A stretch of DNA of 64,000 nt from Desulfatitalea sp. BRH_c12 (GTDB lineage Bacteria > Desulfobacterota > Desulfobacteria > Desulfobacterales > Desulfosarcinaceae), in contig LADR01000049.1 in NCBI GenBank assembly GCA_000961655.1, positions 58,390 to 122,389 of the forward strand, in the 5' to 3' direction. Each line of letters starts with the position of its first letter. Within the stretch, counting starts at the first letter, position 1. The position numbers and the translations under genes were made by a program. The notes below the pieces were generated by a model. That model was not told the origin of the DNA and made no database searches. It saw nothing but the letters and a program-made list of their open reading frames with translations. Positions 26,649 through 36,144 of this stretch are shown in pieces.

Positions 26649-26740
26649 GCGTTCATCTTGACAAGCCCCATCGATCTTTTTTAAGGTACACGGTTGTCTG
26701 GTACCCATTTTCCTGCACACGCTCAAAGGAGAAGCGATAC

Positions 26741-27715
26741 GTGGAAGCGTTGACCCGACGGATCGAACAGCAGCATGTGCTGGTCGATCGCATCCGTACA
26801 GAAATAGGCAAAGTTCTCATCGGTCAGCAGGATTTGATCGACGGACTGCTCATCGGTCTTTTCGCGAAAGGCCACATTCTCATCGAAGGCGTGCCCGGCC
26901 TTGCCAAAACCAGTGCGGTCAAGGCTTTGGCGGAAACGGTACGGGCCGACTTCAAACGGATTCAATTCACACCCGATCTGCTGCCCGCCGACCTGATCGG
27001 CACGGAGATTTACCGTCCCAAAACGGGCGACTTCATCGTCAAAAAAGGCCCCTTGTTCAACAACATCATTCTGGCCGACGAAATAAACCGGGCGCCATCC
27101 AAGGTCCAGTCCGCGCTGCTCGAAGCCATGCAGGAACGTCAGGTGACCATCGGCGAAACCACCTTTCGCCTGGCGGATCCATTCTTGGTGCTGGCCACGC
27201 AGAATCCGATCGAACAGGAGGGCACCTATCCATTGCCCGAGGCCCAGGTCGACCGCTTCATGCTAAAACTGCTGATCGATTACCCGGACAGAGCCGAGGA
27301 GAAGCTGATCATGCAGCGCGTCGGTTTCGAATCGCCGGCTCAGGTGGCAGCTGTTCTGGCGCCGGAACAGATCGACACCGTCGGCGCATTGATCAACGAT
27401 ATCTATATGGATGACAAACTGCGCGACTACATCGTGGAACTGGTCTTCGCCACCCGCGAACCCGCGAAGCTGGGCCTCGACATTGCCGAATACATCCAAT
27501 ACGGCGCCTCGCCGCGTGCCACTATTTTCCTGAGCCTGGCGGCTCGGGCACACGCCTTTTTGAACGGCAGGGCTTATGTCACACCGCAGGATGTCAAAAG
27601 CATCGCCCCGCTGGTGCTGCGCCATCGCATCATTCCGACCTACGAGGCCGAAGCCGAAGATATCACCCCCGATCAGATCGTCGCCCGGCTGTTTGATGCT
27701 GTGCCGGTACCGTAA
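26741..27715 (+). CDS. MoxR-family AAA+ ATPase
   Basis: A 324-residue cytoplasmic chaperone-like ATPase with Walker A-type GVPGLAKT, Walker B LADEINRAPSKVQSALLEAMQE and sensor ATQNPIEQEGTYPLPEAQVDRF, all standard for MoxR. The GTG start at 26741 follows AAAGGAGAAGCG. MoxR proteins work with von Willebrand factor A (VWA) proteins to mature or activate envelope or metal-containing complexes. It heads a run of co-directional genes through batE, the usual arrangement. Confidence 0.95.
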   Translation: MEALTRRIEQQHVLVDRIRTEIGKVLIGQQDLIDGLLIGLFAKGHILIEGVPGLAKTSAVKALAETVRADFKRIQFTPDLLPADLIGTEIYRPKTGDFIVKKGPLFNNIILADEINRAPSKVQSALLEAMQERQVTIGETTFRLADPFLVLATQNPIEQEGTYPLPEAQVDRFMLKLLIDYPDRAEEKLIMQRVGFESPAQVAAVLAPEQIDTVGALINDIYMDDKLRDYIVELVFATREPAKLGLDIAEYIQYGASPRATIFLSLAARAHAFLNGRAYVTPQDVKSIAPLVLRHRIIPTYEAEAEDITPDQIVARLFDAVPVP

Positions 27716-27858
27716 GCCGTTGGCCCGTTTACCCGTAAATGGGGAAGTTTCTGACACCATATTCCGGAAACGCAAGTTAACGGACAACGAATAACCGGGC
27801 AACGGATTAACGGCCCTTTTGGGCAAACAACCTGACGAACCAACCGGCAAACGGACCC

Positions 27859-28749
27859 ATGCTTCCCCACGACATCATCAAAAAAATCAAAAAAGTTCAC
27901 ATTCGCACCGGGCGCATGGTCAACACCCTCATGGCCGGGCAGTACCGGTCGGTGTTTCGCGGGGCCGGCATCGAATTCGAAGAGGTGCGCGACTATGCGC
28001 CCGGCGATGAGGTCAAGAGCATCGATTGGAAGGTATCGGCGCGCCTGGGCAGGCCCTTTATCAAACGCTACCGCGAAGAACGCGAACTGGTCGTTATGCT
28101 GCTCGTGGATTTGAGCGCGTCCGGACGTTTCGGTACCCGGCCGGAAAGCAAACAGGAGCTCGCCGTGGAAACCGCGGCGATCCTGGCATTCAATGCCATC
28201 CGCAGCAATGACAAGGTTGGCGCCATCTTGTTTACCGACCAGGTGGAACGCTATATTCCGCCCAAAAAAGGCAGCGGTCATGTCTGGCGGGTCATTAAAG
28301 AGATCGTCACGCATGCGCCCCAGCATCGCGGCACCGATATCGCCGGCGCGGTGGCTTTTCTGGCCAGGGTATGCCGTAAGCATGCGGTGGCCTTCGTCAT
28401 TTCCGATTTTCTGCTGCCGCGCGGCGGTATAGTGGTCGACCGCGCCATGCGCGCGGTCAGCCGCAAACACGAACTGATCCAGATACGCATCAGCGATCCG
28501 GGGGAATTCGTCCTTCCACCGGCGGGAATCGTCCGCGTGCGGGATCTGGAAACCGGCCGGCAGATGCTCCTGGATGCCTCGCACGCCGGCACACGCACGC
28601 TGTACGAGCGGCGTTGCCGGCAGGCGTTTAAGGCGGTCGGCGACCAGTTCAAGGCCGCCGGCCTGGACTGCATCGAAATTCGCACCGACCACTCGGCCGC
28701 TGATGCCCTGACCCGGTATTTTCGCCTGCGGGAAAAACGTAAACGATGA
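27859..28749 (+). CDS. DUF58-domain VWA-like protein
   Basis: A 296-residue DUF58 protein, recognised by the GRMVNTLMAGQYRSVFRGAG and VRDYAPGDEVKSIDWKVSARLG stretches, followed by a degenerate VWA-like region (MLLVDLSASGRFG). Members always accompany MoxR and are thought to be cytoplasmic partners of it. The ATG at 27859 has only a weak ribosome site. It overlaps the next gene by four bases (ATGA). The 143-base gap to moxR carries no gene. Confidence 0.92.
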   Translation: MLPHDIIKKIKKVHIRTGRMVNTLMAGQYRSVFRGAGIEFEEVRDYAPGDEVKSIDWKVSARLGRPFIKRYREERELVVMLLVDLSASGRFGTRPESKQELAVETAAILAFNAIRSNDKVGAILFTDQVERYIPPKKGSGHVWRVIKEIVTHAPQHRGTDIAGAVAFLARVCRKHAVAFVISDFLLPRGGIVVDRAMRAVSRKHELIQIRISDPGEFVLPPAGIVRVRDLETGRQMLLDASHAGTRTLYERRCRQAFKAVGDQFKAAGLDCIEIRTDHSAADALTRYFRLREKRKR

Positions 28750-29321
28750 GCGACAGTACCATGACCGATCCGGCCGGCATGGCCGACATCCATGACATCA
28801 AGCCCATTTTGACGGTTGCCGCGGACTGGCACTGGCTGATTTGGGCAGTGGGGGGCCTGCTCCTGCTGATCGCCGCCTGGATGATCTGGCGACGTTGGCG
28901 ACGGCGGCCGCGCCACCCCGAAACGGCGCCCGCGCCGCCCAGTCCCGATGCCGAAGCATATCTTCAATTGGACAGGCTGGCGGTTGCGGGGACCGTTGAC
29001 GGCAAGCAGTTCTATTTTCAGTTGTCGGCCATCCTGAGGCACTATGTGGAACGGCGTTTTGCTTTTCAGGCCGCCGAAATGACGATCGAGGAGTTGCTGC
29101 CCCGCATGGCAACCTTGGCGCTCGATGCGGATCTGGTCCGCGCTTTCGAACGGTTCTGCCAGACCGCCGAACCGATCAAGTTCGCCGACGTCGTCGGTGA
29201 GCCCGGCGGCATGTCCCACGACCTGGCATTTGTGCGCGACTTCGTGGATCGCACAACCCAGATCGACGCGCAAACCGGTCCCCCCAGCCAAGAAGGGGAT
29301 TGCGGCCGACCGCCGCAATAA
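28746..29321 (+). CDS. DUF4381-type single-span membrane protein
   Basis: A 191-residue protein with one transmembrane helix near residues 29-47 (WHWLIWAVGGLLLLIAAWMI), then basic residues and a proline-rich linker. The following domain (LQLDRLAVAGTVDGKQFYFQ; LSAILRHYVERRFAFQAAEM) is typical of the protein between DUF58 and BatA in such operons. Role unknown; it may link the MoxR system to the membrane. It starts inside the DUF58 stop. Confidence 0.85.
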   Translation: MSDSTMTDPAGMADIHDIKPILTVAADWHWLIWAVGGLLLLIAAWMIWRRWRRRPRHPETAPAPPSPDAEAYLQLDRLAVAGTVDGKQFYFQLSAILRHYVERRFAFQAAEMTIEELLPRMATLALDADLVRAFERFCQTAEPIKFADVVGEPGGMSHDLAFVRDFVDRTTQIDAQTGPPSQEGDCGRPPQ

Positions 29322-29349
29322 TGGATACCAGGGAGAGAAAAATCGCATA

Positions 29350-30345
29350 ATGTTCCGCTTTGCGACCCCATATGCTTTTGCGCTGCTGGCGTTGATTGCA
29401 CCGCTCGTCTGGCTGCGGCGGCGCCAACGCGAACCAGCCATGGCTGTTTCCAGCCTGCATGCCGCGGCCGGCCTGCCGCGGTCGCCCGCCTTGATCTTGC
29501 ACCGGCTGTTACCCCTGCTGTATTATCTCACCCTGGTACTGCTGGTCACGGCCTTGGCACGCCCTCAATGGGGCACACAGCGCATGCCGCTTGATACGCA
29601 CGGCATCAATATCGTGCTGGCCCTGGACCTGTCGGAAAGCATGGCGGCCCTTGATTTCACGCACGACGGCCGGACCATCGACCGCCTGTCAGCCGTCAAA
29701 GAGGTGGTTGGCCGATTCATCGCAAACCGCGTCAGTGACCGCATCGGCATGGTGGTCTTCGGCAGCCAAGCCTACACGCAGCTGCCGCTGACCCGCGATT
29801 ACACCACCATCGCCGCGATTCTGGAACGGTTGCAGATCGGTGCGGCCGGTCCCGCTACGGCCGTCGGAGACGCCATCGGAATATCGGTCAAACGGTTAGC
29901 CGATATCGAAAGCCGCTCCAATGTCATTATCTTGCTCACCGACGGCCGCAGCAACAGCGGCGAACTGGATCCCCAGGCCGCGGCCCGTATTGCGCATCAA
30001 AAAGGAATCAAAATACATACGATCGGCGTGGGCAGCCAGGGCAAAGCGCCGTTCCAGGTTGACCACCCGATTTTCGGTCGGCGCTATATCTACCAGTCAG
30101 TGGATCTGGATGAAGGCACGCTGCAGGCGATTGCCGATGTCACCGGCGGCTTGTATTTCCGGGCCGAAAACCTGGAGGGCCTGCGCGAAATCTATGCGAC
30201 GATCGACGCCATGGAAAAAACCGACATCGAAATCCAAACATTTGCCGAATACAAGGATCTGTATCTCTATTTGCTGCTGCCGGCCTTCGCCGGCCTGGCC
30301 CTGTGGATCATCCTTAAAAACACCCGATTTCTGAGTATCCCGTAA
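29350..30345 (+). CDS. BatA-like VWA-domain membrane protein
   Basis: A 331-residue Bat (aerotolerance-operon) protein. N-terminal membrane segments (residues about 6-20 and 55-75) are followed by a VWA domain with the metal-ion site DLSES near residue 93 and TDGRSNSG, and a C-terminal membrane anchor (YLYLLLPAFAGLALWIIL). The ATG at 29350 follows CAGGGAGAG; the frame is open 75 codons upstream but overlaps the previous gene. VWA domains bind protein partners through Mg2+ and are probably on the periplasmic face. Confidence 0.92.
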   Translation: MFRFATPYAFALLALIAPLVWLRRRQREPAMAVSSLHAAAGLPRSPALILHRLLPLLYYLTLVLLVTALARPQWGTQRMPLDTHGINIVLALDLSESMAALDFTHDGRTIDRLSAVKEVVGRFIANRVSDRIGMVVFGSQAYTQLPLTRDYTTIAAILERLQIGAAGPATAVGDAIGISVKRLADIESRSNVIILLTDGRSNSGELDPQAAARIAHQKGIKIHTIGVGSQGKAPFQVDHPIFGRRYIYQSVDLDEGTLQAIADVTGGLYFRAENLEGLREIYATIDAMEKTDIEIQTFAEYKDLYLYLLLPAFAGLALWIILKNTRFLSIP

Positions 30346-30362
30346 TATGGAGGAAACCTAAA

Positions 30363-30416
30363 ATGACCCGACGTTCAACGAGCCGCTTTCCACGATGCCC
30401 TTTGGCCTTTTTTTAA
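30363..30416 (+). CDS. 17-residue leader ORF ahead of batB
   Basis: A short ORF beginning MTRRSTSRFP and ending in LAFF has a strong ribosome site (GGAGG at 30349-30353, 9 bases spacing). Its TAA at 30414-30416 ends one base before the batB ATG. batB has no ribosome site of its own, so ribosomes finishing this peptide could reinitiate on batB. The sequence is basic and lacks codon runs typical of amino-acid attenuators. This is a prediction from spacing only. Confidence 0.45.
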   Translation: MTRRSTSRFPRCPLAFF

Positions 30417-30417
30417 A

Positions 30418-32172
30418 ATGACTTTCGCCCACACCGAAATGCTTTTCATGCTCTGGGCCGTGCCCCTGCTGGTGCTGGCTTACGCGTATGGCCGGCGCAA
30501 ACGCAAAGGGGTTCTGCGGGCGTTCGCCGATCGACGGGCCCTGCCCCTGCTGGTTCCGCAGGGCCTTACGGCCCGGCGACGTCTGCGCGCCGCTCTGATA
30601 GTGATCGCCGCCCTGTTGCTGGTCGGTGCCATGGTCGGACCGCGCTACGGGTTTCAATGGCAGGAAACCCAACGGCGCGGTGTGGACCTGATCATTGCCC
30701 TGGACTGCTCGCGCAGCATGCTGGCGGCAGATATCCAGCCCACGCGACTGGAACGCGCCAAGCGCGAAATCATCGACCTGCTGGCCATGCTGCAGGGCGA
30801 TCGGGTTGGATTGGTGGCCTTCAGCGGAAGCGCATTTCTGCAATGTCCGCTGACCATCGATTACGCCGCCTTCGATCTTTTCCTTTCTGTACTGACACCC
30901 GACTACCTGCCGCTGGGCGGCACCGATCTCAACGCCGCTGTACGGACCGCGTTGAGCGGGTTCGCTCCCGACAGCCCCGCCGACAAAGCCATTATCCTGA
31001 TCACCGACGGCGAACAGACCGGCCGGGGCGACCCTGAAGAGGCCGCGTCCGCCGCACAAGCGGCCGGCGTGAAACTTTTCTGCATCGGCGTGGGCACAAG
31101 CCAGGGTGGACCGGTGCCGACCCACGAGGGGTTCAAGAAAGACGCCGGCGGACAAATTGTGCTCACGCGTCTGGACGAAAGCCTGCTCACGCGCATGGCC
31201 GTGACCACCGGCGGCAGCTACGTGCGTTCGGTGGCCGGCGACATGGACCTGGAGGCAATCTACCGCGACCAGATCCGCGGCGGCATGCAGACGGCGACGC
31301 TGGAAGCCGGCCGCAAAAAGGTGTGGGCCGACCGTTACCAGTGGCCGCTGGCAATGGCTATCCTGCTCCTGATTGCCGCCCAAGCCATTGCGCCAGCCCA
31401 CAAGACGCTGCTTTCCCTGGTCCTCGCCCTGGCCGTGCTGGCCTCAGCCGCCCCCAGCCAGGCCAGCTCCCTGCGCAAAGGGTACGAGGCCTACCGCCAG
31501 GAACGGTATGCAGAGGCTCTCGAGCAGTTTGTGGCCGGACAGATTGAAGATCCGGACAATCCCGAAGTGCTGTACAATCTCGGCAATGCCTATTATAAAA
31601 ACGGTGACTATGCGGCCGCCGAGGCACATTACAGCCAGGCGCTTTCGCGCGCCTCCGAGGATCTCAAGGCCCGCATCCTGTACAATTTGGGCAATACCGC
31701 CTTTCGCCAGGATGCGCTGAACGAAGCGGTTCGGAACTACCAGGCCGCTTTGCAGCTGGCCCCCAACGATCTTCAGGCCCGGGAGAATCTGGCTTTCGTG
31801 GAAAAACGGCTGCAGGAACAGCAACAGCAATCGTCACCATCCGGCGCGTCGGGGCAGGCCTCCGAATCGAAGGAACCGCCTGCGTCGCAGCCCCCGGCGC
31901 AAACGCAGGACGAAACGCCTCCCGAGGCGCAACGACAGGGTTCGCCCCAGGAAAGCGAACACCCCAAAAAGTCTGAACCGGCGGGCGATCCCGGGACGGA
32001 TGGCGCACAACAAGAAGAACCAGCCAAGAGGTCGCAACCGGCCGAAGGTCGCAATGGCACCGCCACGCAGGCCCAGCCGATGGCCGATCAGCTTCTCGAC
32101 CGTCTTAAAGATGAGCCGGGAAGGGCCATGATGCCCGCTTACGGGCGACAGCCGGTGGACAAGGATTGGTAG
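30418..32172 (+). CDS. BatB-BatC fusion: VWA domain plus tetratricopeptide repeats
   Basis: A 584-residue protein. It has N-terminal membrane helices, a VWA domain with metal site DCSRS near residue 95 and ITDGEQTGRGDP, and a central membrane helix around 305-325. At 350-460 come TPR repeats (LYNLGNAYYKNGDYAAAEAH; ILYNLGNTAFRQDALNEAVR). A long Gln/Pro/Glu-rich tail without regular fold follows. In many bacteria BatB and BatC are separate, so this is a fusion. The start lacks a ribosome site and may depend on the short leader ORF. The stop overlaps the batD GTG by one base. Confidence 0.9.
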   Translation: MTFAHTEMLFMLWAVPLLVLAYAYGRRKRKGVLRAFADRRALPLLVPQGLTARRRLRAALIVIAALLLVGAMVGPRYGFQWQETQRRGVDLIIALDCSRSMLAADIQPTRLERAKREIIDLLAMLQGDRVGLVAFSGSAFLQCPLTIDYAAFDLFLSVLTPDYLPLGGTDLNAAVRTALSGFAPDSPADKAIILITDGEQTGRGDPEEAASAAQAAGVKLFCIGVGTSQGGPVPTHEGFKKDAGGQIVLTRLDESLLTRMAVTTGGSYVRSVAGDMDLEAIYRDQIRGGMQTATLEAGRKKVWADRYQWPLAMAILLLIAAQAIAPAHKTLLSLVLALAVLASAAPSQASSLRKGYEAYRQERYAEALEQFVAGQIEDPDNPEVLYNLGNAYYKNGDYAAAEAHYSQALSRASEDLKARILYNLGNTAFRQDALNEAVRNYQAALQLAPNDLQARENLAFVEKRLQEQQQQSSPSGASGQASESKEPPASQPPAQTQDETPPEAQRQGSPQESEHPKKSEPAGDPGTDGAQQEEPAKRSQPAEGRNGTATQAQPMADQLLDRLKDEPGRAMMPAYGRQPVDKDW

Positions 32173-33989
32173 TGAAAAGTACAGGATCAAAAAATAATAA
32201 CCGGTCGCAAGAGCGTGCCGGCGCCATTCTGACCGTGTTGCGGAGTTGTCTTCTGGCCGGGATACTGCTGACCGTCTGGGTATCGCCCGGGCTGTCGCAA
32301 ACCGAGGCCGACAGCGCCGTGTCCATCCGTGCGCATGTGGATCGCACCCGGGTGGTCCCTGGCGAAGCGCTCCAGTTCAACATCACGATCGAGGGCGGCG
32401 AAGGGACGGTGGACCTGCAGGAACTGCCCGATTTCACGGTTTTTCCCCAGGGCACCAGCACCAGTGTGCGGATTATCAACGGCAGCGCCGCGCGCCGCGA
32501 GACCCACACGTACCTGTTGATTGCGCAACGCTCCGGGCAGCTGCTCATTCCTGCCCTGACCGTGCAGGTCCAGGGCCAGGCGCTGCAGACCGATCCCATT
32601 GCCATTGCGGTGACCCCCCAGCCGGACGCTGCCGGCACCGAACACAAGGAGGTGTGGGTGGAAAACGCCGTCTCCGATCCGCAGCCCTTTGTCGGCCAGC
32701 CAATCACCTATACCTTTACGCTCTACCAGACCGTACGCGTGACCAACGCTGCTTTTCAACCACCGGCCTTCGATGGTTTTTCGGTCGAAGAGATTCAGGA
32801 GCGCGACTCCGAACGCACGGTGGTCAATGGACGGGAATGCGTGATGACGCGTATCCATTATATCCTGATACCCAGCCAGACCGGCGACCTCACCATCGCA
32901 CCGGCCGCTTTGCAGTTGGGCATCGTGCGTGCCGACGTGCAACGGCGGCGCACACCGTTCGACGATTTTTTCGATGATCCTTTGCTGAACCGCAACCGCG
33001 TGGAGACCAAAGTGCTGCAAACCGCGCCGCTCACCGTGCAGGTCAAGCCCCTGCCCCCCTATGCCGGGTCCACGCCTTTTTCCGGTCTGGTCGGGCGTTT
33101 TACCATGAACGCGGCCGTGCAGGACACCGCGCTGAACGTCGGCGATTCGACCACCTTGACCGTCACGGTGCAAGGCCAAGGCAACATCATGGATGCACGC
33201 GCACCCGCGCTGCACCTGCCCGATAGCATAAAAACCTATGCCGATGCGCCTACCGAAGAGATCCGGCGCACGGCCGAAGGCTACAGCGGCAAAAAAATGT
33301 ACCGGACCGCGCTGGTGCCGCTGCAGGCCGGCACCACCGAACTGCCCGAAGTGCGCCTGGCCTACTTCGATGTGGCCCAAGCGGACTATCGTATCCTGAC
33401 CGCACCTTTGCCTGCGCTGCAGGTGCAGCCGGGCGCCGGCGAGCAGGGCACCGCCCCGGCCGTTGGCGCAGATGCGCGAACCACGCGCCAGCAGTCGGTC
33501 GCTTTCACCGGCCGCGACATCCTGCCCCTCAAAGAGGGTGTGGAGGCGCTGCAGTCCCATCAGCCGATGGCCTGGCCATTTTTTCTGCTCTGGATCGCAG
33601 CGCCGGCTGCGGCTTTCGGCATTCTGATGACCGTCCAGCACCTTTTCCGGCGCGATGACAGCACAGGCGCGCGCATGCGAAGTAAGATACGCCAGACCCT
33701 CACGGCCGCCCAGGCCACAGAGGCGCGCGAGCCCTTTTTGAGTGCGCTATACCAAGCCCTGGTCACGGCCATACACGCCCATGCCGGACGCGAGGGCGGC
33801 GCCTTGACGTGGAAAGAGGCCCAGGCCTTGTTGTGCGGCGCGGGCACCGATGCCGCGACCGCCGCCGAAGCCGCCGACCTGCTGACCGCCATCGAGTCGA
33901 TCAAATTCAGCGGCGCACCGCTCACGCCCGACATACACCGGGATCTGCTCGATCGCACACGCCGGATGGCAAGGAGGCTGGCCGCATGA
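32172..33989 (+). CDS. BatD-like exported protein
   Basis: A 605-residue BatD relative. It has a signal sequence (LLAGILLTVWVSPGLSQ), repeated beta-sandwich regions with the family motifs RVVPGEALQFNITIEG and YTFTLYQTVRVTNAAFQPP, then a transmembrane helix near residue 465 and a short cytoplasmic tail. It is probably a periplasmic adaptor anchored in the membrane. The GTG overlaps the batB stop (TAGTG), and its own stop overlaps the next gene (ATGA). Confidence 0.88.
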   Translation: MKSTGSKNNNRSQERAGAILTVLRSCLLAGILLTVWVSPGLSQTEADSAVSIRAHVDRTRVVPGEALQFNITIEGGEGTVDLQELPDFTVFPQGTSTSVRIINGSAARRETHTYLLIAQRSGQLLIPALTVQVQGQALQTDPIAIAVTPQPDAAGTEHKEVWVENAVSDPQPFVGQPITYTFTLYQTVRVTNAAFQPPAFDGFSVEEIQERDSERTVVNGRECVMTRIHYILIPSQTGDLTIAPAALQLGIVRADVQRRRTPFDDFFDDPLLNRNRVETKVLQTAPLTVQVKPLPPYAGSTPFSGLVGRFTMNAAVQDTALNVGDSTTLTVTVQGQGNIMDARAPALHLPDSIKTYADAPTEEIRRTAEGYSGKKMYRTALVPLQAGTTELPEVRLAYFDVAQADYRILTAPLPALQVQPGAGEQGTAPAVGADARTTRQQSVAFTGRDILPLKEGVEALQSHQPMAWPFFLLWIAAPAAAFGILMTVQHLFRRDDSTGARMRSKIRQTLTAAQATEAREPFLSALYQALVTAIHAHAGREGGALTWKEAQALLCGAGTDAATAAEAADLLTAIESIKFSGAPLTPDIHRDLLDRTRRMARRLAA

Positions 33990-34747
33990 GGCGCACCCGA
34001 CGATGCACACTGGTCTGGGCGGCACTGACCGCCATGCTGCTATCCCACATCCCCTGCGGCGCAAGCGAGCCGGCCCGCACCTTTTTCGATGCCGTGGAAG
34101 CCTACAAATCCGGGGATTATGGCGCGGCCGCAGAACAGTTCGAGTCCATCGCACGCACGGGCGTGCGCAATGGACGGCTTTATTACAATCTCGGAAATGC
34201 GTATTTAAAGGACAATCAGCTCGGACCGGCCGTCCTGTGGTATGAACGGGCCATGATTTTAATGCCCAAAGACCCGGATCTGCTTTTCAATCTGACCCAC
34301 GCGCAATCGCTGACCCGCGATGCCCCCGAAGAACTGCATTCTCCCTTGATGCGAATCTTGTTCTTTTGGAAGTATCAACTCAGCGCGCAGGCGATCATTT
34401 ACCTGGCCTTGGGCTTCAATCTGCTTTTTTGGATGCTGCTCGGCCTCCAGCGATGGCTGCACCGCCGCGGTTTGGCGCGCGCCATCTTGCTTGTGGCCGG
34501 AGCCGCACTGCTGTTCAGTGCCACGGCCGGATTCAATTACCTCGAAGCCGGGCAGGCGTCACGAGCCATCGTGCTGGCCGAGTTGGTTGCGGTGCGATCC
34601 GGTCTGGAACCGAACTCGACCGAGTTGTTCATCCTGCACGCCGGCGCCAAGGTCAAGGTGCTCAAACAGCGCAACGCGCACTACCAGGTCCGGTATGGCG
34701 CCGACAAAATCGGCTGGGTGGACCAAAAAGAGATCGGGCTGATCTAA
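33986..34747 (+). CDS. BatE-like TPR / SH3-domain membrane protein
   Basis: A 253-residue protein. After a signal sequence (ALTAMLLSHIPCGA) come TPR repeats (YKSGDYGAAAEQFESI; LYYNLGNAYLKDNQLGPAVL), two membrane helices at about 130-175, and a C-terminal bacterial SH3-like region (AKVKVLKQRNAHYQVRYG). This architecture matches BatE, the last member of bat operons. Translation is coupled to batD by the ATGA overlap. Confidence 0.86.
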   Translation: MRRTRRCTLVWAALTAMLLSHIPCGASEPARTFFDAVEAYKSGDYGAAAEQFESIARTGVRNGRLYYNLGNAYLKDNQLGPAVLWYERAMILMPKDPDLLFNLTHAQSLTRDAPEELHSPLMRILFFWKYQLSAQAIIYLALGFNLLFWMLLGLQRWLHRRGLARAILLVAGAALLFSATAGFNYLEAGQASRAIVLAELVAVRSGLEPNSTELFILHAGAKVKVLKQRNAHYQVRYGADKIGWVDQKEIGLI

Positions 34748-34781
34748 TCAGCCAGGTCACGTGCCACGCGGAGGAGAACCG

Positions 34782-36095
34782 ATGACGAGGCAGCCCGATA
34801 CCCCGCCGCCCATAACGGTCTCATTCAGGCAAGCCCTTAAATTCTGGACCAAACTGGGCTTTATCAGCTTCGGTGGGCCCGCCGGGCAAATCGCCATCAT
34901 GCACGAGGAGATCGTGACGCGTCGACGCTGGATCAGCGAAAACCAGTTCCTGCGTGCCTTGAATTTCTGCATGTTGCTGCCGGGCCCCGAGGCTCAGCAG
35001 TTGGCGACCTATATCGGTTGGCGGTTGCATGGCACACTGGGCGGCATCGCGGCGGGCGGGCTGTTCGTGATCCCCTCCATTTTCGTCATGCTGCTGCTGA
35101 GCTACCTGGCCGTGCGGCATATCGATATACCGGCCGTGGCCGCCGCTTTTTACGGCATCCAGCCGGTGGTGGCCGCCGTGGTGGTCGAAGCGGTGCTGCG
35201 CATCGGCCGCAAGGCCCTCCGGCATCGCGCCCTTTACGGATTCGCCGCCCTGGCCTTTGTGGCCCTTTTTTTCTTTAAAGTGCCGTTTCCATACATCGTC
35301 GCCGGAGCCGCCGCTGGCGGACTGCTGCTGCGGCAGTGGCTGCCGCAGGTGTTCTGCAAGCATACCTTTGACCCTGCAACGGCCACTTGCCGGCCGGAAA
35401 CCGACCCATCCGCCGGCCGAGCCCGCAGCGCCCCTTCGGTGATCCATGTGCTCCGGGTGTTTCTGATTTGTCTGGGGCTGTGGGCGGTGGTGGTGGGCGG
35501 GGTGTGGGCCTGGCGCGGATTCGAAGATACCCTGACCCAGATCGCCCTGTTTTTCACCAAAGCGGCCTTCGTCACCTTTGGCGGGGCCTATGCCGTACTG
35601 AGCTATATCACCGATGTCGCTGTAGGCAACGGTTGGCTCAGCACCGAACAGATGCTCATCGGTCTGGGACTGGCCGAATCCACTCCCGGCCCGCTGATCA
35701 TGGTCACCCAGTTTGCCGGTTTTCTGGGGGCCTGGAACCTGCCCGGAGATCTTGCGCCGCTTACGGCCGGCATTATCGGCGGACTGCTGACCACTTATGT
35801 GACGTTTCTGCCCTGCTTCTTTTTCATCTTCGCCGGAGCCCCCTATATCGAAACCATGGCCGGAAATCAGCGCCTCCAGGCGGCGCTTACCGGCGTGACC
35901 GCGGCGGTGGTCGGCGTCATCCTCAACCTGGCCGTATGGTTCGGAATCAAGGTTATGCTGCCGGATGGGGCTATCGACTTTTTCGCACTGTTATCCGCCG
36001 CGACCGCCCTGGTCTTCATCCTGAAATGGCATGTCCCCATTCATTTTCTGGTGCCTGCCGGCGCCGTAGCAGGCGTGTTATGGCAGATGGTTTAA
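34782..36095 (+). CDS. chrA: ChrA-family chromate transporter
   Basis: A 437-residue two-domain CHR protein. Both half-signatures are visible: FISFGGPAGQIAIMHEEIV near residue 28 and FVTFGGAYAVLSYI near residue 260, each followed by ESTPGPLIMVTQFAGF-like or PGPEAQQLATYIGW-like helices. CHR proteins export chromate and may move related oxyanions such as sulfate. The ATG at 34782 follows GGAGGAG; an upstream GTG would add seven residues. It follows batE by 34 bases and may be read through from that operon. Confidence 0.92.
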   Translation: MTRQPDTPPPITVSFRQALKFWTKLGFISFGGPAGQIAIMHEEIVTRRRWISENQFLRALNFCMLLPGPEAQQLATYIGWRLHGTLGGIAAGGLFVIPSIFVMLLLSYLAVRHIDIPAVAAAFYGIQPVVAAVVVEAVLRIGRKALRHRALYGFAALAFVALFFFKVPFPYIVAGAAAGGLLLRQWLPQVFCKHTFDPATATCRPETDPSAGRARSAPSVIHVLRVFLICLGLWAVVVGGVWAWRGFEDTLTQIALFFTKAAFVTFGGAYAVLSYITDVAVGNGWLSTEQMLIGLGLAESTPGPLIMVTQFAGFLGAWNLPGDLAPLTAGIIGGLLTTYVTFLPCFFFIFAGAPYIETMAGNQRLQAALTGVTAAVVGVILNLAVWFGIKVMLPDGAIDFFALLSAATALVFILKWHVPIHFLVPAGAVAGVLWQMV

Positions 36096-36144
36096 TGGCG
36101 TATGCTGTGTTACCATTCAGAGGGTAAAATAGGAGCGATACCGT

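Larger units (their letters stand above)
25889..26740. other. Gene-free, repeat-rich interval between tlpA-like gene and moxR
   Basis: I find no credible gene in these 850 bases. The stretch contains at least three repeat types, listed separately, and pieces shared with the 13.2-13.7 kb and 51.7 kb intergenic regions. It looks like a place where small repeats have accumulated. The moxR ribosome site AAAGGAG lies at the right end. Confidence 0.65.

Noticed and set aside
26281..26650. CRISPR array in the repeat-rich gap
   Set aside because: The 24-nt repeats are only two exact copies with irregular spacing, and no cas genes are near.
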